From: DAHUYF01 sp963838385
Lineage (GTDB): Bacteria; Pseudomonadota; Alphaproteobacteria; ATCC43930; CGMCC-115725
Assembly: GCA_963838385.1 (NCBI GenBank)
Contig: CAWIRE010000001.1
Location: 868,001 to 932,000, forward strand
Direction of reading: 5' to 3'
DNA length: 64,000 nucleotides
In this document: piece after piece, positions 21,165 through 29,119 of the stretch
How the letters are laid out: each line of letters opens with the position of its first letter
Numbering within the stretch: position 1 is the first letter of the stretch
Program-made: the position numbers and the translations under genes
The notes under the pieces: model-generated
Databases searched by the model: none
What the model was told of the DNA's origin: nothing
Seen by the model: the letters and a program-made list of their open reading frames with translations, nothing else

Positions 21165-21587
21165 ATGGACGACACCGATCGACGGCTGATCGCGGCGCTG
21201 CGCGACAACGCCCGGCTGCCGGTGGCGACCCTGGCCCAGCTGCTCAAGCTCTCGCGCGGCACGGTGCAGAACCGCATCGATCGGCTGATCGCCGACGGCG
21301 TGATCGGCGGCTTCACGGTGCGGCTCAAGCCCGAGGCCGAGCCGCAGCGCGTGCGCGCCATCACCATGGTGGCGGTCGACGGCGAGCACGCCACCGCGGT
21401 GGTCAAGGCGCTGCGCGGCATCCCGGAGGTCCAGGCGCTTCACACCACCAATGGCCGCTGGGACATCGTCGTCGAGCTCGGCGTGGACAGCCTCGAGGCC
21501 TTCGATCAGGCGCTGCAGCGCATCCGCCTGATCAAGGGGATTTCGAATTCCGAGACCAGCCTGCTGCTCTCGACGCACAAGATCTGA
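21165..21587 (+). CDS. Lrp/AsnC family regulator, probably of the arginine/ornithine genes
   Basis: The 140-residue protein begins MDDTDRRLIAALRDNARLPV and has the AsnC helix-turn-helix (LLKLSRGTVQNRIDRLIADG, about residues 25-45), then a RAM domain (VQALHTTNGRWDIVVELGVDSLEAFDQAL). It is divergently transcribed from the ArgZ-like gene and rocD across an AT-rich gap. This is the classic placement of an arginine- or ornithine-responsive activator. GAGG lies about nine bases before the ATG. Confidence 0.9.
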   Translation: MDDTDRRLIAALRDNARLPVATLAQLLKLSRGTVQNRIDRLIADGVIGGFTVRLKPEAEPQRVRAITMVAVDGEHATAVVKALRGIPEVQALHTTNGRWDIVVELGVDSLEAFDQALQRIRLIKGISNSETSLLLSTHKI

Positions 21588-21624
21588 GCGGGACGGGAGC
21601 GTTACCGGCATTGAGCGGGCTCTC

Positions 21625-21783
21625 GCGGTTGCGAGCGCAACCGCTGACGCCCGCCAGCGACGACGCCTGCGGCGTCGCGCTAGGGGCCAGACTCAATTAG
21701 CCTAAGCTCGATCGGTGCGGCTCCCGCCGTTGCTGACGCAACGGCTGACGCCGCCAGCGACGACGCTGCGCGTCGCGCTAGGG
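21625..21783. repeat. Pair of REP-like two-hairpin elements with compensatory changes
   Basis: Copy 1 (21625-21685) and copy 2 (21726-21783) share the same layout. Each has an eight-bp hairpin (GCGGTTGC/GCAACCGC in copy 1, GCCGTTGC/GCAACGGC in copy 2), the spacer TGACGCC(C)GCCAGCGACGACGC, and a second hairpin ending GCGTCGCGCTAGGG. The first stem differs at paired positions, so base pairing is kept. The end of copy 2 supplies the stop codon of the neighbouring dehydrogenase gene. Confidence 0.7.
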
Positions 21784-22868
21784 ATCGAGGAGCGGAAAGG
21801 CGCTCAGCACATGCGGCGCCGTCACCGGCGCCGCGGGGTGGAGATAGGAGCGGTCGAGCGCGGTGATCCGCGCCGCGCCGAGGAGGCCGAGGCAGGTGGC
21901 GATCTCGGTCTCCAGCAATTCGAGGATGCGCATCACCCCGGCCTCGCCCGCGGCGGCGAGCCCGTAGCAATAGAGCCGCCCCACCGCCACCGCCTGCGCT
22001 CCCAGCGCCATCGCCTTCAGCACGTCGCTGCCGCGGCTGAAGCCGCCATCGATGATGATCTCGGCGCGGCCGCCCACCGCCTGGACCACCTCGGGCAGGA
22101 TGTCGAGCGTGCCGCGGCCGTGATCGAGCTGGCGGCCGCCATGGTTCGAGACATAGACCGCGGCGACGCCGTGCGCGCAGGCGAGCTCCGCATCCTCGGC
22201 GGTGGCGATGCCCTTCAGGATCAACGGCAAATCGTGCTTGTCCTTGAAGCGCTTCACATGGTCCCAATTGAGCCCGGCCTGGAAGAACTGGCCGGTGGCG
22301 CGCTGGCGCCAGGGCTTGGCGAAGCGCTTGGCGATGTCGCGCTCGCGCCGGCTGTAGACGGCGGTGTCGACGGTGAAGCAGAAGGCGTCGTAGCCGGCGT
22401 CCCGCGCGCGCCGCACGAAATCATCGGTCCAGCCCTCGTCGCCGCGGACATAGAGCTGGAAGATCTTGGGACCGTCCGCCGCCTCGGCCGTCGCCTCGAG
22501 CCCGGGCTGGGTCACCGAGCTCACCATGATCGGCACGCCGAAGGCGCCGGCCGCCTTGGCCGCGGTCGCGGCGCCGGCGGGAGCGAAGGATTCGAGCGAG
22601 CCCACCGGCGCCAGCAGCAGCGGCAGCCGCAACCTGCGGCCGAGCAGCGTCCCGCCGCAGTCGATGCGCGAACGTCGCGCAGCACGCGCGGGCGGAAGGC
22701 GAGCAAGTCCAGCGCCTGGCGGTTGCGCTTCACCGTCGTCTCGCTGTCGGCGCCGCCGACGAGATAGTCCCAGATGTTGGCGGAAAGGTTGATCTTCGCC
22801 GCCTTGACCAGCTCGTGCAGCGTCAGGAACTCGCCGCTGGTCTCGCTCGGCGCCGCTCGCTCGCTCAT
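21778..22868 (-). pseudogene. lldD: FMN-dependent alpha-hydroxy-acid dehydrogenase (L-lactate dehydrogenase-like), frameshifted
   Basis: The N-terminal 65 residues (LTLHELVKAAKINLSANIWDY, VGGADSETTVKRN, LAFRPRVLRDV) read from ATG 22868. The rest reads in another frame from about 22671 (IDCGGTLLGRR, LLLAPVGSLESFAPAG, FCFTVDTAVYSRRERD, VSNHGGRQLDHGRGTLDILP, IIIDGGFSRGSDVLKAMALGA). SNHGGRQLD holds the catalytic His and substrate Arg of the FMN-dependent family. One base is missing after 22672 (complement GACGT-TCGCGC); restoring it gives 363 residues, the normal length. Family members oxidise L-lactate, glycolate or mandelate. The gene symbol is a family-level guess. Confidence 0.82.
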
Positions 22869-22896
22869 CGCCCCGCTCCTCTTCGCCTGCTTGCGC

Positions 22897-23631
22897 TCAC
22901 AGGATCAGCCCGCCATCGACGACGATGGTCTGGCCGACGACATAGGCGGCGAGCGGCGAGGCCAGGAACAGCGCCGCCCCCGCCATGTCCGCCGGCGTGC
23001 CCAGCCGTCCCAGCGGAATGCGCTCCAGCGCCGCGGCGAGCCGCTCGGGATGCTCGGTCGTGACCTTGGTGAGCTTGGTGTCGACCAGCCCCGGCGCGAT
23101 GCCGTTGACGCGGATGCCGTCGCCGGCCCAGGCTTCGCCCAAGGTGCGCGTCAGCGCATAGGCGCCGCTCTTCGACGCATTGTAGGCGGGGTTGCCGCGC
23201 GTCGCATGGAAGGCGGCGGTCGAGCTGACGATGATCAGGGCACCGCGCGAAGCGGCGAGCATGTCATGGAAGCGCGCGCTGCAGGCCATCACGCTGTTGA
23301 GATTGACCTCGACCACGCGGCGAAAGCCCTCGGGCTTGAACTCGCCTCGCCGGTAGATGACGATGCCCTGGGCGAGGACGAGAATATCGAGACGGGCGAA
23401 AGGAGGGCGATAGCGCTCGATGGCGCCGTCATCGGCAACGTCCAGCCGATCGTAATGAAGGCCGGCGAGATCCGAGCCCTCGACGCCGGCGTAATCCTCG
23501 GCACGCAGCCGCGTGCCCCAGACATGGACCGTCGCGCCGTGGAGACGAAACGCCTGGGCGATGCCGTTGCCGATGCCGCTCGAGCCGCCGACGACCAGCG
23601 CGGTCCGGCCGGTGAAATCGAGTTCCGTCAT
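22897..23631 (-). CDS. SDR family oxidoreductase
   Basis: The 244-residue short-chain dehydrogenase has the cofactor motif GGSSGIGNGIAQAF (about residues 15-28), the catalytic Ser in IIVSSTAAFH and the YNASKSG motif with catalytic Tyr/Lys (about 150-154). The C-terminal PLGRLGTPADMAGAALFLAS is typical of classical SDRs. Substrate unknown. It lies 28 bases upstream of the FMN-dependent dehydrogenase on the same strand, so the two may form a small operon for a hydroxy-acid or sugar-acid. Confidence 0.88.
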   Translation of the reverse strand: MTELDFTGRTALVVGGSSGIGNGIAQAFRLHGATVHVWGTRLRAEDYAGVEGSDLAGLHYDRLDVADDGAIERYRPPFARLDILVLAQGIVIYRRGEFKPEGFRRVVEVNLNSVMACSARFHDMLAASRGALIIVSSTAAFHATRGNPAYNASKSGAYALTRTLGEAWAGDGIRVNGIAPGLVDTKLTKVTTEHPERLAAALERIPLGRLGTPADMAGAALFLASPLAAYVVGQTIVVDGGLIL

Positions 23632-23702
23632 CTTGCCCCTTTCGGCAGCTTGCCACGCTCAACTCGAGCGCCCAGTTTCTAGAGAATATCGCTGGAGGAT
23701 GC

Positions 23703-24125
23703 ATGCGCTACGTCTGTGACGCTCCCGACGGCAAGACCTGGTTCCGGCTCGAGACCGAAGCCGAAGCGATCGACAAATCGCAGATCATGCATCACGCGGT
23801 GGAAAAGTTCTTTTGCCAGGAAAAGGTCAAGGCCGAGCACAGCTTCACGCCACCCTCGCGCAACTTCATCGAGCAGGAGATCGGCCTCAAGGCGCATGTC
23901 CAGCGCGTGATGCCGCTGTTCCTGACGCTGCGCGATGGCGAGGGCAATCCGCTCACCACCGCCATGCTGCCGCCCGGCGGGCAGGAGGACCGCGGCTTCC
24001 GGCCGATCATCGTCGGCGCCGGCAATGCCGATCCCTATCCCGAGCACGGCGCCGCGATCCGCGCGCTGGCGGACCATTTCGGCCTCGATCTCAACCGCGG
24101 CCGCTGCTTCCCCTACCGGCGCTGA
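23703..24125 (+). CDS. Conserved-looking hypothetical protein, 140 residues
   Basis: The 140-residue soluble protein begins MRYVCDAPDGKTWFRLETEA and has no signal peptide, membrane segment or motif that I recognise. The middle contains FFCQEKVKAEHSFTPP and FIEQEIGLKAHVQRVMPLFL; the C-terminal part has PIIVGAGNADPYPEHG. Codon use and reading-frame quality look like a real gene, and GGAGG lies seven bases before the ATG. Function unknown. It stands alone, divergent from the SDR gene. Confidence 0.65.
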   Translation: MRYVCDAPDGKTWFRLETEAEAIDKSQIMHHAVEKFFCQEKVKAEHSFTPPSRNFIEQEIGLKAHVQRVMPLFLTLRDGEGNPLTTAMLPPGGQEDRGFRPIIVGAGNADPYPEHGAAIRALADHFGLDLNRGRCFPYRR

Positions 24126-24324
24126 AGGGCGACGGGCGCGACGCTCGGCGCCAGGCTCGCCGGCAGCCTATCCGGCAGGATGTCGGCTGGAGACCGGTCA
24201 GCGCGATCTTGTGGCGGGGCCAGCCCGAGGCTGGCGCGGCTATGGTCGGCGGATCGATGCCGTTGTCGCGGCCCGGCGCTCCGGCCGTGCCTGCGGTCGG
24301 GCCCGCGCCGCTGACCGGGCCGCG

Positions 24325-24567
24325 CTACTTCCAGACCGGCTTGCCGAGGTCCACTTGCGACGGCGTGGTCGCGGCGCCGACCGCGCCGCCCGCGGCGGCG
24401 CCGATGGCCGCACCGGCGAGCGGGACGCCGAGCAGCGCGCCGCCGACCGCGCCGGCCGCGGCACCGATACCGGCGCCGCTCACCGCGCGGTCGCCGGTGG
24501 TGCTGCCGCAGGCCGACAGCAGCAGGCCGATGGCGACCACGCTGAAGCCGAGACGTGCATGCATCAT
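24325..24567 (-). CDS. Small lipoprotein with a glycine-zipper segment
   Basis: The 80-residue product has a lipoprotein signal ending in the lipobox LLSAC (Cys about residue 20). A glycine-zipper helix pair follows (GAGIGAAAGAVGGALLG and GAAIGAAAGGAVG), then a short tail (QVDLGKPVWK). Such proteins (YMGG/OmpA-like glycine-zipper and SlyB-type lipoproteins) sit in the outer membrane and often respond to envelope stress. Two adjacent ATGs (24567 and 24564) are possible starts, both consistent with a GGAGGTAG ribosome site just upstream. Confidence 0.72.
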   Translation of the reverse strand: MMHARLGFSVVAIGLLLSACGSTTGDRAVSGAGIGAAAGAVGGALLGVPLAGAAIGAAAGGAVGAATTPSQVDLGKPVWK

Positions 24568-24760
24568 CTACCTCCGGGAGGGAAAACCGGCCGCATTCTA
24601 GTCGCGCGCGGCCGGGCTGCAAAGCGTCCAACGGTAACGATTGCGCTCAACTATCCCGAACTCGATGGCATTTTTGAGGCGATGTCGCGCCGGCATCCGC
24701 ATCGCGCGGGATCGAAAGACCGCCCCGCCCTGTTACCTTGCCAGACCATGGAGGTGCCAC

Positions 24761-24838
24761 ATGCGCGGCGTATTGCTCTGGGCGTTGGGGATTCCGATCC
24801 CCGTGATCATTCTGCTCTACGTCTTCCACGTCATCTGA
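24761..24838 (+). CDS. 25-residue single-span membrane peptide
   Basis: The sequence MRGVLLWALGIPIPVIILLY plus VFHVI forms one hydrophobic helix with a double-proline kink. GGAGG lies six bases before the ATG, so translation is well supported despite the tiny size. I believe near-identical tiny proteins (MRG-LLW-LGIPIPIIILLY type) recur in proteobacteria as uncharacterised proteins, but I cannot check this here. It points toward the 3' end of msrP, with 17 bases between the two stop codons. Confidence 0.62.
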   Translation: MRGVLLWALGIPIPVIILLYVFHVI

Positions 24839-24855
24839 GCGCCATCCGCCGACCG

Positions 24856-25824
24856 TCACATGAAGAGGTGCTCGCCCTCCATTCCCTGATAGAGCGACGC
24901 GACGTACTCGCCATAGCCGTTGTAAAGCAGCGTCGGCCGGCGTCCCTCTTCGCCGAGCACGCGCTCGGTCGCCTGGCTCCAGCGCGGATGCGGCACCGCC
25001 GGGTTCACATTGGCCCAGAAGCCGTATTCGCTGCTCTGCAGCTTCTCCCAGAAGCTGACCGGCCGCTGGTCGGTGAAGGTGAACTTGACGATCGACTTGA
25101 CCGATTTGAAGCCGTACTTCCAGGGCAGCGCCAGGCGCAGCGGCGCGCCATCCTGGCGCGGCACCGGCTTGCCGTACATGCCGGTGACGAGGAAGGCGAG
25201 CTCGTTGGTCGCCTCCGCCATGGTCACGCCTTCGACGTAAGGCCAGGGATACCAGAACTGCTTCTGCCCGGGCGCGACCTTGGGATTCTCGAAGGTCACC
25301 ATGCGCAGATACTTGGCGGAAGCGAGCGGCCGCGCCATGTCGACCAGCGCCTTCAGCGGAAAGCCGGTCCATGGCACCGCCATCGACCAGGCTTCGACGC
25401 AGCGATGGCGATAGAGCCGCTCCTCGAGCGTGACGCGCTTCAGCAGATCGTCGATGGCGATGGTCATCGGCTTCTCGACCATGCCGTCGATGGCGACGCT
25501 CCAGGGCCGGATCGGCAGCGCCTGCGCGTCCTCGGCGATGGTCTTCTGCGAGCCGAATTCATAGAAATTGTTGTAGGTGGTCGCGAGCTTCTCGTCGGTG
25601 ATCGGCCGGTCGAGCGTGTAGCGCTCGTTGCGCTTGGCGGGATAGAGCCCGGCCGAGGGATCGGCCTCGGGCGCCGCGGCGAGCGCCGTCCCGGCCGGCG
25701 CCGCGGCCGCGGCGAGCGCGCCCAGGCCCATCGCCCGCAGGATGCCGCGCCGGTCGTGGAACAGCGCCTCGGGGGTAGCCTCGCTCTCGGGCAGCTCCCA
25801 GCCGCGCTTGCGCTTGATCAGCAT
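24856..25824 (-). CDS. msrP: Periplasmic methionine sulfoxide reductase, molybdopterin catalytic subunit
   Basis: MsrP (YedY) repairs oxidised methionines in periplasmic proteins using molybdopterin. From ATG 25824 the 322-residue product has a twin-arginine signal (HDRRGILRAMGLGALAAA, Arg25-Arg26). The mature domain has NNFYEFGSQKT, the molybdenum-ligating Cys142 in YRHRCVEAWSMAVPWTG, and YPWPYVEGVTMAEA. The heme partner MsrQ is not seen next to it, so the electron donor must be elsewhere. Cofactor genes mobB-moeA and moaDE occur later in the window. An upstream in-frame start (25893) is rejected because it would put the Tat signal too far inside. Confidence 0.94.
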   Translation of the reverse strand: MLIKRKRGWELPESEATPEALFHDRRGILRAMGLGALAAAAAPAGTALAAAPEADPSAGLYPAKRNERYTLDRPITDEKLATTYNNFYEFGSQKTIAEDAQALPIRPWSVAIDGMVEKPMTIAIDDLLKRVTLEERLYRHRCVEAWSMAVPWTGFPLKALVDMARPLASAKYLRMVTFENPKVAPGQKQFWYPWPYVEGVTMAEATNELAFLVTGMYGKPVPRQDGAPLRLALPWKYGFKSVKSIVKFTFTDQRPVSFWEKLQSSEYGFWANVNPAVPHPRWSQATERVLGEEGRRPTLLYNGYGEYVASLYQGMEGEHLFM

Positions 25825-25944
25825 GATGATCTCCTCGTCGCGTGCCCTTCCCGCGCAACCACATAGGGCGCGCCGGGAACCGGGGCAAATCACGCCCGCG
25901 CGAGGCGGGCTCCTGCCTCCAGGTTCGCGCGGGGAGCCGAAAGG

Positions 25945-27975
25945 TTACTGCGCCGCCTGCTCGCCGCGTCCCGCCATCGCCCGCTCGGCGAGCTTGCCGG
26001 TGAGCTCCTGCAGGTGGTCGAAGCGGTCGGTATATGTCGCCACGCCCAGCGTCACCGAGCGCAGCTCGACGATGAGATCGTGCAGCTCGGCCTGCGGCAG
26101 CTGCGCCGTGACCACGTCCCAACCCTCCCAGCCGGGCCGGGCGTCATAACCCAGGATCTGGCCGCGCCGGCCCGAGATCACCCGCTGCACCCGTGAGGTG
26201 AAGGCGTTCGGCACCGCAATCTCGACATAATGGATGGGCTCGAGCAGCACCGGCTCGCATTTCGGCATGGCCTCGCTCATCGCCATGCGGGCGCAGGTCT
26301 TGAACGCCTGGTCCGAGCTGTCGACGGCGTGGAACTGGCCGGTGATCAGCGTCACCGATACGTCGACCACGGGAAAGCCGAGGGGACCGTGGCGCAGGAA
26401 CTCCAGCACCCCTTCCTCGACGGCGGGAATGTAGTTGCGCGGGATGGCGCCGCCGACCACCGCATCGGTGAAGCTGTGGCCGGTGGCGCGCGGCAGCGGC
26501 CGCACCTCGATCTGGATGTCGGCGAACTGGCCGTGGCCGCCGGACTGGCGCTTGAAGCGGGCATGCTGCGCCGTGCCCTTGCGGATCGTCTCCTTGTAAG
26601 GGATCTGCGGCTTCCGCGCCGTCACCGGCAGGTTGTACTTGTTGCGCAGCCGGTCGATGGCGATCTGCAGATGGATGTCGCCCTGGCCCCACAGCACCAT
26701 CTCCTGCATCTCGGCGCTCTGCTCGAGATGGAGCGTCGGGTCCTCCTCGACGAGCTTGGCGATGGTGGGGGTGAGCTTGACGTCGTCGGCACGCTTCTCG
26801 GCGACGAGCGCCAGCCCATAGACCGGCTTCGGCAGTGGCGGCCGCGGCAGGGAGGGCGCCGCACCGGTGGCCAGCGCCGCGCCGGTGGCCACGCCCTCCA
26901 TCCGCGCCAGCGCCACGATTTCGCCGGCCTGCGCCGCCGCGAGCTTCTCCTGATGCGCACCGGTCAGCCGCAGCACGCCCGCGACGCGCACGCCGCTCAG
27001 CGTCATGCCGTCGCTCACCTGGCCGCTCCAGATGCGCGCCAGCGACAACTTGCCCGAATGCGGCGCGTGATAGGTCTTGATCACCTGCGCCACCGTCTCC
27101 TTGCCCGGCGCGCCGAGGCCGAGCCGCGCCGCCGTCTGCGCCACCTCCGGCGTCTCGTGGCGCAACGCCTTCCATAGCCGGCGCACGCCGTGATCCTGCA
27201 GCGCCGAGCCCAGGAAGACCGGCACGATGCGGTCGTCGCTCAGATTCTGCGTCAGATGCCGGTAGATCTCGTCCTTGGAGGGCTGCACGTCCTCGAGCAG
27301 CTGTTCCAGCAGCTTGTCGTCGTAATCGGCCAGCTTCTCGATCAGGCCGGCGCGCGTCACCCGCTCCTCCTCGAGCAGATCGTCGGGCAGCTTGATCAGA
27401 TCGGAGGCCTGGCCGGGCTTGTATTTGTAGGCGCGCTCGCTGACCAGATCGACATAGCCGATCGTCTTGCCTTCGGGATCGGGCAGCGGCACCTGGCGCA
27501 GCACCAGCGGCTTCTGAGACATCGATTGCAGCGCCGCCAGCACCTCGCTGACGCGGGCGTTGGCGGTGTCCATCTTGTTGATGAACACCATGTGCGGAAT
27601 CTGGTGGTCGTCCAGAAACTTGAAGAGCGGGCTCATGGTCAGCACCCGCTCTGTTTCCGGCTCGCAGACCACGACCGCCACGTCGGCGGCCAGGAGGGCG
27701 CTTTGCGCCTCCCAGGCCAGTTCGACCGATCCCGGACAGTCGAGGATGGTCCAGGGATCGCCGAGGAAGGTAGCGGCCGCGACATTGAGCTCGGTCGACA
27801 TCTGCCGCGCCCGCGCCTCGGCGCTGTGATCGCCGACCGTATTGCCGTCCTTGACCGCGCCGCGGCGATGGCTGGTGCCGCTGGCGAAGAGCAGCGCCTC
27901 GAGCAGGCTGGTCTTGCCCGAGAGGTAAGGCCCGACCAGCGCAGCGCAGCGCGGTCCGGCGGATCTGTCGCTCAT
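25945..27975 (-). CDS. EF-G-like translational GTPase (EF-G2 type)
   Basis: The 676-residue protein has the EF-G domain order: GTPase domain (about 1-250), OB-like domain II (SLARIWSGQVSDGM), domain III (LHLEQSAEMQEMVLWGQGDIHLQ-type segment), domain IV (GGHGQFADIQIEVRPL, NYIPAVEEGV) and domain V (PVLLEPIHYVEIAVP). The P-loop is GPYLSGKTS (Gly15-Thr22) rather than AHIDAGKTT, and switch II is DCPGS instead of DTPGH, so the catalytic His is missing. NKMD is intact. This is a divergent paralogue rather than the main translocase, which is normally in the str operon. The role is not established. ATG 27975 gives a clean N-terminus. Confidence 0.85.
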   Translation of the reverse strand: MSDRSAGPRCAALVGPYLSGKTSLLEALLFASGTSHRRGAVKDGNTVGDHSAEARARQMSTELNVAAATFLGDPWTILDCPGSVELAWEAQSALLAADVAVVVCEPETERVLTMSPLFKFLDDHQIPHMVFINKMDTANARVSEVLAALQSMSQKPLVLRQVPLPDPEGKTIGYVDLVSERAYKYKPGQASDLIKLPDDLLEEERVTRAGLIEKLADYDDKLLEQLLEDVQPSKDEIYRHLTQNLSDDRIVPVFLGSALQDHGVRRLWKALRHETPEVAQTAARLGLGAPGKETVAQVIKTYHAPHSGKLSLARIWSGQVSDGMTLSGVRVAGVLRLTGAHQEKLAAAQAGEIVALARMEGVATGAALATGAAPSLPRPPLPKPVYGLALVAEKRADDVKLTPTIAKLVEEDPTLHLEQSAEMQEMVLWGQGDIHLQIAIDRLRNKYNLPVTARKPQIPYKETIRKGTAQHARFKRQSGGHGQFADIQIEVRPLPRATGHSFTDAVVGGAIPRNYIPAVEEGVLEFLRHGPLGFPVVDVSVTLITGQFHAVDSSDQAFKTCARMAMSEAMPKCEPVLLEPIHYVEIAVPNAFTSRVQRVISGRRGQILGYDARPGWEGWDVVTAQLPQAELHDLIVELRSVTLGVATYTDRFDHLQELTGKLAERAMAGRGEQAAQ

Positions 27976-28149
27976 GCACGCCTCCATCCCGTCAAGAACG
28001 GGCATCGTTGCCGGCGCGCGAGAGACCGCCACGCACGGGCGACGCCTCTTCCGAGCAACCATGCTCGCCCGGCCGTCATCGCGGCGCAACGGAAATTCCG
28101 CCGCGGCCTGAAAGACGGACGCTATGCTCTTTGCATAGATTGGTGACGG

Positions 28150-28374
28150 TCAGCCCGACGCGACCGTGCCGCCGGCGTCGGCGTGCGCCGTGCTTTCCCT
28201 GGCCTTGCGTTCGAGCAGCTTCGCCGTCTCCTCGAAGCGGGCGGCGCGGCGCATCGCCTCTTCCTGTCCGCTCCCCTGAAGGAAGAGCGCGAGCCGGCGT
28301 GTCTGCAGCGAGAGCAGCCGCCATTGGCGCGCGATGTCGGCGTAGGAAACGGGCTGGTGGTCGGGCTCGTCCAC
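28150..28374 (-). CDS. Small hypothetical protein, Arg/Glu-rich helices
   Basis: From GTG 28374 the frame codes for 74 residues beginning MDEPDHQPVSYADIARQW and continuing with amphipathic helical sequence (ARFEETAKLLERKARES). There is no signal or known domain. GGCGG-type sequence precedes the GTG, which is only moderate support. It is on the same strand as, and upstream of, the EF-G-like gene, separated by about 175 bases. Confidence 0.42.
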   Translation of the reverse strand: MDEPDHQPVSYADIARQWRLLSLQTRRLALFLQGSGQEEAMRRAARFEETAKLLERKARESTAHADAGGTVASG

Positions 28375-28775
28375 CGCCTCAGCCCCTCGCGCCGCTCAAC
28401 TCGTCGCTCCGCGCGCAAACCGTTCTTGCGGCCAACACACCACCTTCGATCCGGAGCGATCGGCCATAAGGGCGATGCTCGGCGCACATCGCCGGCATCG
28501 CGCGCGGAAAAGACGATCCAACTCCGTCTCTCGCGGCGCCAATCGCGGACACCAAAGTAGCTATCGCAGGGCGGGGGCGGAGGGAATACGCGCGAGCACG
28601 TATCGGTGCCGAGGGCGTCGGGGTGCGGGGGGAGAACTCTCGCGTAGCATGTCCTCGCCGAAGCCGCGGATCGGCTCCTTCGGCTCTACGTGCCGGTACG
28701 TATTTCTGCCCGACCCGCCGCGGCATAGCCTGGCCGCCGGTGGAAGCGGCAAAGCGATCCGGGACGAGGTGGTTG
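28375..28775. other. 401-bp region without a convincing gene
   Basis: It holds copy 1 of the 49-bp repeat (28558-28606) and a hairpin-rich stretch (CGGATCGGCTCCTTCGGCTC around 28667). A near-palindromic ACGTGCCGGTACGT lies at about 28688. Short ORFs on both strands here read as Arg/Pro-rich noise; the minus-strand ones merely translate the repeat. Confidence 0.55.
28558..28606 (+). repeat. 49-bp dispersed repeat, copy 1
   Basis: TAGCTATCGCAG, 14 variable bases, then GAATACGCGCGAGCACGTATCGG. The second copy at 30623-30671 has the same length and orientation, with about 42 of 49 identical bases by hand count. The right half contains ATACG...CGTAT and can fold into a hairpin. It lies about 170 bases upstream of the small gene at 28776. 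Confidence 0.75.
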
Positions 28776-29057
28776 ATGGCCGACGCAGCCGAGCTGATCA
28801 CCCGGATCGAGGCGCATGTCGGCGCCGCAACGGGCGGCTGGGCGAACGCTCAGGCCCTGGCGCTGTTCAATCGCCTCTTGGGTGATTTGAGCCGCGAGCT
28901 GGACCACCCGCGCGGAGAGCGGCATCTCGAGATGCTCTGCTTTTGGGGCGAGACGCTCTACAGCACGCGGCGGCACCGGCGCTGGGAACGGTGCGTGGCG
29001 CCGGTGCGGCAAATCATTCTCGACGAGCTGGCGCGCTGCCGTGTTCTGCTTCGCTGA
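28776..29057 (+). CDS. Small hypothetical protein, 93 residues
   Basis: From ATG 28776, with GAGG about seven bases upstream, the product is a 93-residue soluble, mostly helical protein (MADAAELITRIEAHVGAA, LALFNRLLGDLSRELD, FWGETLYSTRRHRRWERC). No motif is recognised. The open frame reaches back to 28623, but the upstream part is Arg/Pro-rich and overlaps the repeat region. It is convergent with otsA (62 bases between stops). Confidence 0.5.
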   Translation: MADAAELITRIEAHVGAATGGWANAQALALFNRLLGDLSRELDHPRGERHLEMLCFWGETLYSTRRHRRWERCVAPVRQIILDELARCRVLLR

Positions 29058-29119
29058 GTCCCGCGCCGCCGCCGGGCAGACGCCTCGGCCTTCGTCCGCG
29101 CGTCAGTTCCGGCCGCCGG

